Of a stretch of DNA of 64,000 bases, positions 58,168 through 64,000 are shown piece after piece. The stretch's first letter is position 1. Each line of letters begins with the position of its first letter. The DNA is from an uncultured Campylobacter sp. (GTDB lineage Bacteria; Campylobacterota; Campylobacteria; Campylobacterales; Campylobacteraceae). The stretch covers positions 46,340 through 110,339 of the forward strand of contig NZ_CALHGM010000031.1 in assembly GCF_938030145.1 (NCBI RefSeq), written 5' to 3'. Under the pieces are notes generated by a model. The model did no database searches. It had not been told where the DNA came from and saw only the letters and a program-made list of their open reading frames with translations. A program made the position numbers and the translations under genes.

Positions 58168-58223
58168 GGCTCATCTTTTTTGAACTTACGGGCGCTTGCG
58201 TTGGGCTCATCTTTTTTGAGCTT
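58168..58223. repeat. Direct repeat GGCTCATCTTTTTTGARCTT
   Basis: A 20-nt word occurs at 58168-58187 and 58204-58223, 36 nt apart, in the gap between the EamA gene and the membrane gene at 58315. The T6 runs could matter for termination of the minus-strand gene, but no stem is clear. Confidence 0.5.
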
Positions 58224-58314
58224 GCTCGCGCGATCATTGCACCGCGTGGATAAATTTAAAATTTAATCGCCAGCGCCCTCTTTGTCATTTTTTAGAATTT
58301 CTATGTTTGCGCGC

Positions 58315-58986
58315 TCATTCGCGCCTTTTAAGCTTATAGTTTTTTTTGAGCGCGGATTTAAGGGGAACTCTTGCCTCTTTTGATTTCATCATCTTATAGC
58401 GCCTCTTTCTTATCTCTGCTTCGATAAATTTTATATCTTGCTGTGCGTATGGGAACGAGAGCGTGAAATTTTTTCCGCTTTGCCCGTCTTCTACTATCAA
58501 AATTGGCATCTCGCCCCTCATCCCTTTATCCGTAAGGGCGTTTTCTATATCGATCTTTGTGCTAAATTTAAACGATAAAAATCTCCACTCTTTCCTTACG
58601 GTGCGGCTGTCTATTATGACGCCCTTTTCGGATAACGGCAGTATGGCAACTAGCATCATTGCAAGACCCATCACGATCACAAGTACGGTCTCGCCACTGC
58701 CTCTTTGTATATACCCGCCTACGCATAAAGGGTCGTTTGTATCAAAGCATGCAACTTTACCTCCGCCTCTTGTTGTTTTTATCCAAGGCTCATCAAACGC
58801 TACCAGCGAACCCCAGGATAAAAATAGCACGATAAGCATAGTTTTTGCTATGGGGCTAGGAGGTATGAGCCAGGCGCCCTTTTGCACGGTTTTATAAGAG
58901 GCTTTGCTTTTAAAAACCATGCTTTTAAAAATAGCAAGCCCAAACAGTAAAAGATTTATGCCGAATATCAAATATAAAAATATCAT
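58315..58986 (-). CDS. Unknown membrane protein with three helices
   Basis: 223 aa. Hydrophobic segments lie at about 3-22, 48-65 and 100-120. A Cys-containing loop (GGGKVACFDTNDPLCVGGYIQRG) is between the second and third. The C-terminal ~100 residues are soluble with KEWRFLSFKFSTKIDIENAL, and a PH-like beta pattern is conceivable. The tail is very basic. No family is recognised. It lies in a three-gene minus-strand run with the fragment at 59029 and the LVIVD protein. Confidence 0.65.
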   Translation of the reverse strand: MIFLYLIFGINLLLFGLAIFKSMVFKSKASYKTVQKGAWLIPPSPIAKTMLIVLFLSWGSLVAFDEPWIKTTRGGGKVACFDTNDPLCVGGYIQRGSGETVLVIVMGLAMMLVAILPLSEKGVIIDSRTVRKEWRFLSFKFSTKIDIENALTDKGMRGEMPILIVEDGQSGKNFTLSFPYAQQDIKFIEAEIRKRRYKMMKSKEARVPLKSALKKNYKLKRRE

Positions 58987-59028
58987 GCCGCCGCCTTAAA
59001 TTTAGATATTTTTAACGTTAAATTAAGC

Positions 59029-59211
59029 CTAGGCATCTTGCTCGGTCGCTTTAGCTTTTGAAATTTTAGCGAGCTTTTTGGATATAAAATTTTGTAAAAA
59101 ATCTATATCTTTTCGTGCATACAAAAATCCCGCCCCGAATTTAACGCCGCTAATTTTGCCTCGTATGCTGATTATTTTTATGCCTCTTATAAACCACACG
59201 ACGTAGGTCAT
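59029..59211 (-). CDS. Small protein resembling the tail of the adjacent membrane protein
   Basis: 60 aa. GFLYARKDIDFLQNFISKKLAKISKAKA aligns by eye with SFPYAQQDIKFIEAEIRKRRYKMMKSKEA in the 58315 gene product. It may be the surviving 3' end of a tandem paralogue or a small separate gene. No good ribosome site is evident. Confidence 0.4.
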   Translation of the reverse strand: MTYVVWFIRGIKIISIRGKISGVKFGAGFLYARKDIDFLQNFISKKLAKISKAKATEQDA

Positions 59212-59254
59212 CTATCAAAGCTCTTTCATTAAATTTAGACGCTAATTTAGCGCT

Positions 59255-61879
59255 TTACTCTCTATCTTCGGCACTAAAATTTTGCTCGCTTAGCTTTTGG
59301 TGAAAATTTACTATAAACATATAGGCTTCTTCTATATGATAGTCGGAGAGTTTTACTAGCTCGCCTCCTATATATTCAGGCGGTCTTATTTTTGTATATG
59401 TTCTACGTCCCGCGACCAACACGCCCCTGTCTGGTATATTTAATAGATTATGAAAGGTTACATATTTTCCGAGATTGTCTATATATTTTTGATCAGTTAC
59501 ATTGTTTTCGCCGTCTATTTCAAGAAGAAGCAGGCGATCATCTTTTGATAACTTAAGCCCTATTAAATATTTGTCTTCCTTATATTTAGCGATAGAGGCT
59601 AGATAAAATGAATCTTTACTTTCATAAACGGTCGATTTTTTTATAAGCTCGCCGCGGCCATTTAGCTTTATAATATCGGCGGTATTGCTTGTTTCAAATA
59701 GCATCAAAATAGAGCCGTCGTCACTCTCGATCATATCTTTTAAAAAATACCCGTTCATATCTATTTTGGTTTCAAATATAAGGTTTCCGTCCGGATTAAA
59801 TTTAAGAATTCCTAGCTCTTCTACGACCAGAATAAAATTTCCGTCACTCGTTTTTAATATCTTTATAAGACCGTCTTTCGGTTCTTTAATTTTCTTTACC
59901 TCCGGTTGCTTATCCGGGGATGTTCTATCGTAAATGTAACTGTTATAAAAAGTATCTGGCAGATGCGAAACGTCGATCGGTTTCTCCCAGATTATTTTTG
60001 CGTTTTTATCCATTCTAAATATATTATTTCCATAATCGCACGCCACAAATTCATCATTATCCGTCGGAGCTATCTGTTTTAGGGCGCGAGGAAGCGTATT
60101 TGAGATTTTATATGTCGCCTTATCTACGATGTAAGCCGCCTCTTCGTTTCCTAATACGTAGTAGCTTTGCATCTGAGCCGCTATTAAATTTCCCCTTCCG
60201 ATAAAGCTTTTATCGATTATTTTTCTCCAAATTTCGCGCCCGCTCTTATCAACCTTCATAAAAAGATCGGGGCTTCTGCCGCTTTCGTATTCTCCGGCCA
60301 ATATATATCCGTCGTCGGTAGATACGGCCATATTGATAGATGAAAAGCCGTTTTGAGAAAAAGGCAGATCCCAAACAGGCTTTGATTTGTCTATATTTTT
60401 ACTCGAATCTTCCAGCTCTTTGCTTCCTATCTCATTTTTTATGGGTTCTTCTGTTAAAGTATTTGTATCATCGTTATTTTTTATAACGCTTATAAAACCT
60501 TTAAAATCGGACACTAAAGATATAATCATGCGGCGTTCGTCTAAAGGTATCGCCGAATTTACATCATCAGCCTCCGGCATATAATAGCTTTTTAGGCAGG
60601 TAGGCTCAAATCCGCCGGAAATATCTAAGACGTCTATGCTCGGCAAAGTCGTATCGTCCGAGCCGTCTTTGCTTCTAGACAAATATATTATTTCGTCATC
60701 CCCGCCGATATCAAAAGTATAAATTCTATTACTAACGGTATAGTTATTCAGATGCTCGATATCGTCTATGTTTTTGATGCTGTAAACATTAAGAGTATGA
60801 AGTTCGTTTGCGTATAGATATTTTTTATCGGCAGAAATTTGCAAATTTATAATGACTCCGAAATTATCTCGTTTATAAACCTCTTTTATGTTTTTCGGAT
60901 CGCTCACGTCAAGCACATGAAGACCCGCGAAGTCGGACATGAAAACGTATTTGTCCGAGTATACAGCTATATCGCCTTTTTCTATCGGATTAAAGGTCTC
61001 CATACCTATAAACTCGCCTAACATTTTTATATTATCCGACGAAATATCTAAAATAACCATACCGTTTTTGGCTTTTACGTAGGCTAGTTGGTTATTTTCG
61101 CTTAGTTTTATTTTGGAGAAACCTTTGGCTTGAAATTTGGTCGTGATCTTTATATTTTTAGGATCTCTAACGTCAAGGCGTAGAATACCTAAATTTGGGC
61201 TTGCAATATATAGGCTTTCTCCGTCGTTTGACTCGGCCGCTTGGATATTTTCTACGTTATATCTAGCCTCCGGGAAATAAAAAAGCCCAAGCAACTCTAT
61301 GTGGTCTAAATTTGATATATCTATCACGCTTATACCGTCTCTGTCGTGTCCGAGAGTATATAGCCTCTTTTTGCTCTGAGATACCATCATATCGCGCACT
61401 TCAAACGGAATTTGAACGGAGTTATTTATGATATCTTTTTTATATATCGTTACGTCTTTTTTGCTCGTAAATTTATTGCTTTTCTTACTACTAAATTTAC
61501 CGCTATTTTGTGGAATTTCAGCTTTTCCTGCGCTCGCCTCTTTTTTCGGTATCGCATGCTGATCGATAGCTGGGCTTTGTTCTGAATTTTCGGACGCTTT
61601 ATCGATAGGCGGAATTTGAACGGAGTTATTTGCGATATCTTTTTCAATCGTTGCGTCGTTCTTGCCGATAAATTTATCGCTGTTTTGCGGAATTTGAAAA
61701 TTTTCTTTGCTCGTCTCTTTTTTCTGCATCGCTGACTGATCGATAGTAGAGCTCTGTTTTAAATCGTCGGGCTCTTTATCGATATATTTCATGCACAAAA
61801 AAGCAAGCGGCAGAATAACCATTAAAATAGCAAAGCATATCGTAAATTGTCGTTTTCTCTTTGCGTTAGGATCTATCAT
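59255..61879 (-). CDS. Large anchored beta-propeller protein with LVIVD repeats
   Basis: 874 aa. AAGGAG precedes the ATG. After a basic start (KRKRQF) one helix (ICFAILMVILPLAFLCM) anchors it, with the rest outside the cytoplasm. Residues ~35-150 are a polar linker containing an internal duplication. From ~165, LVIVD-type repeats occur (ISVIDISNLDHIELLG, ILRLDVRDPKNIK, MVILDISSDNIKMLG, LHVLDVSDPKNIK), forming a propeller. The C-terminal half (from ~500) has WD/PQQ-like blades (GYILAGEYESGRSPDLFMKVDKSGREIWRK). Composition is AT-rich. Probably a surface or periplasmic adhesion or scaffold protein; function unproven. Confidence 0.75.
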   Translation of the reverse strand: MIDPNAKRKRQFTICFAILMVILPLAFLCMKYIDKEPDDLKQSSTIDQSAMQKKETSKENFQIPQNSDKFIGKNDATIEKDIANNSVQIPPIDKASENSEQSPAIDQHAIPKKEASAGKAEIPQNSGKFSSKKSNKFTSKKDVTIYKKDIINNSVQIPFEVRDMMVSQSKKRLYTLGHDRDGISVIDISNLDHIELLGLFYFPEARYNVENIQAAESNDGESLYIASPNLGILRLDVRDPKNIKITTKFQAKGFSKIKLSENNQLAYVKAKNGMVILDISSDNIKMLGEFIGMETFNPIEKGDIAVYSDKYVFMSDFAGLHVLDVSDPKNIKEVYKRDNFGVIINLQISADKKYLYANELHTLNVYSIKNIDDIEHLNNYTVSNRIYTFDIGGDDEIIYLSRSKDGSDDTTLPSIDVLDISGGFEPTCLKSYYMPEADDVNSAIPLDERRMIISLVSDFKGFISVIKNNDDTNTLTEEPIKNEIGSKELEDSSKNIDKSKPVWDLPFSQNGFSSINMAVSTDDGYILAGEYESGRSPDLFMKVDKSGREIWRKIIDKSFIGRGNLIAAQMQSYYVLGNEEAAYIVDKATYKISNTLPRALKQIAPTDNDEFVACDYGNNIFRMDKNAKIIWEKPIDVSHLPDTFYNSYIYDRTSPDKQPEVKKIKEPKDGLIKILKTSDGNFILVVEELGILKFNPDGNLIFETKIDMNGYFLKDMIESDDGSILMLFETSNTADIIKLNGRGELIKKSTVYESKDSFYLASIAKYKEDKYLIGLKLSKDDRLLLLEIDGENNVTDQKYIDNLGKYVTFHNLLNIPDRGVLVAGRRTYTKIRPPEYIGGELVKLSDYHIEEAYMFIVNFHQKLSEQNFSAEDRE

Positions 61880-62369
61880 CTAAACTCCTTTATAAGTCCC
61901 CGATTTTCTCTTTTAAATTTATACTAAAGCGGCGTCTTTGTTCGTTCAAGGCGGCCGCTTTTCGTTAAAATTTAGATGCTGATTATATCAAAAAATGGGT
62001 CAAAAACTACTATTTCGATATTGTAATTTCGGACTTCTTAAGTCAAAACCAATGTTTCATTTAAAATAAATACGGACTAGTCTTACGCAGATCAGGTGCG
62101 CTTAGAATTTTACCTCACCGGCGTGATCTTGCCGCGCGAAAGTCGGATTAAATTTTGGCTCCGAAATCCTACGGCGCGCGGTTTATGACGTTGCGCGAAG
62201 TGCCTGTGCGCTCCTGTAATGCCTATATTCTTGCGCTGCGGCACGTTTCCTCTAAAATTGCTGCTTAAATTTAAATAACAACCCCTCGCTTTGAAAATAT
62301 TTAAAATCGCGCAATATAATTGCGAACCTCAATCAAATAAAGATTGAATTTATCTCGCAAGGATCTACA
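61880..62369. other. Divergent promoter region, no gene
   Basis: A 490-nt gap between the LVIVD gene and the second PepSY gene. AT-rich at both ends with a GC-rich middle. It contains a small TCAATC/GATTGA stem at 62329-62347 in the leader of the PepSY gene. No RNA gene was recognised. Confidence 0.4.
62315..62320 (+). promoter_or_regulatory. -10 box (TATAAT) of the second PepSY gene
   Basis: CGCAATATAATTGCG lies 50 nt before the start codon; the flanks CGCAA/TTGCG are inverted around it. A TGAAAATATTTAAAA at 62292 is a weak Fur-like match (about 11 of 15). Confidence 0.5.
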
Positions 62370-63527
62370 ATGAGCTCGCTTTTGAAGCGCAATAAAATTT
62401 TGTTTAACGTCCATCTTATTTTATCGATCGTTTTTTCTATCCCGCTGCTTATCATTGGCGTTACGGGCGCGATTTTGTCGTATCAGCACGAGTTTGAGGC
62501 GCTAATAAACGCGGGCTCTAAAAAGGTCGAAAAAACAGGCGAAATGCAAAGCGTGGAAAAAATTCTGCAAAGCTTTAGCGAGCAAACGGGCGTTAAACAG
62601 CCCGTAAGGCTCGTCGTACCCAAAAGCGATGACGAAGCCCTCGTCATTTACGCAAACAGAAATGATGCGTATCTGGTCGATCCGTACACTGCGCAGATCA
62701 TCGGCAAGGATCGCGGCACGGGCTTTGTGCTAACAGTGATGGCGTTGCATCGAAATTTGGGCCTAGCGCTAAGCGGCAATAAAACCGCAGCCGAGGTCGG
62801 CAAACAGATCGTAGCCGCTAGCGCCACGGCGATGATACTGCTCGTAATAAGCGGCGTTTGGCTGCATTTTCCAAGGCTTAGGCGTAAATTTATCGAGGCG
62901 ATAAAGCCAAATTTTAAACTCAAAAAATACGCTCTTTTTTATAACCTACACACGAGCCTAGGCTCGCTAAGTGCAGTGATTTACCTGCTTATCTGCTTAA
63001 CCGGGCTTAACTGGTCGTATAGCTGGTATAACGATGCCGTGATGAAGCTTTTTGTAAGCTCGCAAAATTTACCGCAAGCTAGCGCGCCTAAAGCTGCCAC
63101 TTCTAAAGATCACGCCGCCGCACCTGCTAAAGAGGAGAGCAAAAAGCCCGCTACATATAAATTTAGCGACGCGCAGAGGGCTTATGAGATATTCAGATCA
63201 AGCGGTATAGAGTATAAAGAATTTACCTTAATGCTCGCAGCCGGAGATAAGATCGGCGTCAGGTATTATGAGCCGGATGCGCCCGCTACCGCTCGTCCGA
63301 GAGGCGCGAGCGTGAAGCTAAATGAGGGCAAAATCGCGCAACAGAAGCAGACGGAGGGTATCACCGTGGGTGAGTTCAAGGACGCGAACTATCAGCTTCA
63401 CACGGGCTATTTTTTCGGGCTAGCGGGTAAAATTTTATGGTCGCTCGTTTCGCTTTGTATGGCGCTTTTTATCTTTAGTGGCTTTTATATGACGGTAAAA
63501 AGGGCGTTTAAGCAGGAAAAGCCTTAA
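62370..63527 (+). CDS. Second PepSY-associated membrane protein
   Basis: 385 aa and four helices, as in the 43060 gene product. VHLILSIVFSIPLLIIGVTGAILSYQHEFEALIN opens the protein. VMALHRNLGLALSGNKTAAEVGKQIV and the paired helices WSYSWY carry conserved His and Trp residues of the PepSY-TM family. A Ala/Lys-rich linker lies at about 240-265. AAGGAT precedes the ATG. No TonB receptor is next to it within the window; the downstream side is cut by the window edge. A role in iron or siderophore handling is inferred. Confidence 0.85.
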   Translation: MSSLLKRNKILFNVHLILSIVFSIPLLIIGVTGAILSYQHEFEALINAGSKKVEKTGEMQSVEKILQSFSEQTGVKQPVRLVVPKSDDEALVIYANRNDAYLVDPYTAQIIGKDRGTGFVLTVMALHRNLGLALSGNKTAAEVGKQIVAASATAMILLVISGVWLHFPRLRRKFIEAIKPNFKLKKYALFYNLHTSLGSLSAVIYLLICLTGLNWSYSWYNDAVMKLFVSSQNLPQASAPKAATSKDHAAAPAKEESKKPATYKFSDAQRAYEIFRSSGIEYKEFTLMLAAGDKIGVRYYEPDAPATARPRGASVKLNEGKIAQQKQTEGITVGEFKDANYQLHTGYFFGLAGKILWSLVSLCMALFIFSGFYMTVKRAFKQEKP

Positions 63528-63688
63528 TGAGCTCGATTAAATTTTACCTTGTCGGACGAGAATTTAACATCGAATTTTACGGCGAGGATTTAGCTAACGA
63601 GTAAAATCTACCGCTAAAATTCTGTGTTAAATCCTACTGTGGGCTTTAAAGATTCGAATTTTATCGTCGCTAATTCGACCGCGCTGAT

Positions 63689-63960
63689 TCAACCGTAAAT
63701 TCCACTGAGCCAAATCCACGCTTCTAAGCCTGTGCCTAACTCCGTATCATCGCAAAGAAAGAAAATCTGTTTATCTAAAAATCCATCGGTGTGAAGCCTA
63801 ATGGTACTTTTTGGCGTGTGTGTGCTCAAAATCCTGCGTCTATTTATACCACAATCTAAGTAGCGTCGATAAAATCTATCTTACTATTAAAGCTAAAGCA
63901 AAAAATAGTATTCCCAAATCTGCGTTCAAGTGCTAAATTTACGTCATAAAACTCGCACAT
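63689..63960 (-). pseudogene. Broken small gene, family unknown
   Basis: An ATG at 63958-63960 opens MCEFYDVNLALERRFGN and stops at TAG (63856) after 34 codons. From just before that stop another frame reads on as plausible protein, YLDCGINRRRILS, then STIRLHTDGFLDKQIFFLCD, then TGLEAWIWLSGIYG, to TGA at 63689. Joining them needs one frameshift near 63860. No start codon serves the second part. A poly-C/G tract lies ~32 nt upstream of the ATG. Confidence 0.45.
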
Positions 63961-63991
63961 AATTTAATTTTATATTCATCAAATTTTAAGC

Positions 63992-64000
63992 GGGGGGGGG
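63992..64000. repeat. Poly-G tract at the window edge (at least 9 nt)
   Basis: Nine G run to the last base of the window, so the true length is unknown. It matches the class of long G tracts used for phase variation in Campylobacter, like the 13-nt tract at 12570. It may also mark a sequencing or assembly limit. Confidence 0.6.

Noticed and set aside
1..64000. tRNA, rRNA or other standard RNA genes
   Set aside because: No T-loop GTTCGANNC with matching acceptor stems, and no rRNA, tmRNA, SRP or RNase P core, was recognised by eye. A covariance-model scan would be decisive.

Overview
The window comes from an epsilonproteobacterium, most likely a Campylobacter of the oral, higher-GC group (C. 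gracilis, C. rectus and C. showae type). This is an inference from gene content, from gene order and from GGGGG homopolymer tracts. Two blocks keep the order I recall from C. jejuni: tyrA, bamA, M23 peptidase, lpxC, tsaB, thrB, ylxR, infB, rbfA, rimP; and ileS, a tiny membrane ORF, gatA, guaB, xseB, C-N hydrolase. No rRNA, tRNA, CRISPR array or intact insertion sequence was seen.

Layout. Positions 1-11.7 kb carry envelope biogenesis (bamA, M23 peptidase, lpxC) and translation genes (tsaB, ylxR, infB, rbfA, rimP), with thrB among them. Positions 12.3-18 kb carry a small membrane protein behind a 13-nt poly-G tract, ribD, two unknown membrane proteins, a CDF metal exporter and an ABC-type six-helix membrane protein. 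Positions 18-22.2 kb hold a cupin with a near-consensus promoter and operator, an NAD(P)-binding protein, an Rrf2 regulator and an interrupted ankyrin gene. Positions 22.4-31.2 kb are one tight minus-strand operon: ileS, a 36-residue membrane peptide, gatA, guaB, metX, xseB, C-N hydrolase and a ThiF-like E1. Positions 31.3-38.2 kb carry cinA, an unusual lipoprotein, a flavodoxin-fold reductase, pyrB-pyrC and an unknown gene. Positions 38.3-44.2 kb carry a periplasmic molybdoenzyme downstream of a PepSY/TonB-receptor iron pair with a possible Fur box. Positions 44.6-47.6 kb carry dgkA, xth and fhs.

The most irregular part is 47.6-53.4 kb. A segment of about 5.5 kb lies between the real 3' end of fhs and a second, roughly 6% diverged copy of that 3' end. 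It holds a protein with two four-motif CxxCxGxG zinc clusters, a membrane region and a peptidoglycan-binding-like tail; a Cys-paired Sel1 protein; and a wrecked histidine-phosphatase gene. Positions 53.4-64 kb carry a pyrimidine-dimer glycosylase, a D-threonine-aldolase-like enzyme, a VWA protein, an EamA transporter, two related membrane proteins, a large LVIVD-repeat protein, a second PepSY protein and, at the edge, a broken gene beside another poly-G tract.

A theme across the window is the spacer DNA. Long gaps are built from degenerate short-period repeats (about 37 and 57 nt) carrying the palindromic core AATTTTAAAATT or parts of it. The same words appear inside reading frames, where they encode low-complexity N/S/F-rich inserts in a lipoprotein, a C-N hydrolase and the zinc-cluster protein. 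All functional calls rest on reading the sequence and remembered family motifs; no database search was run.
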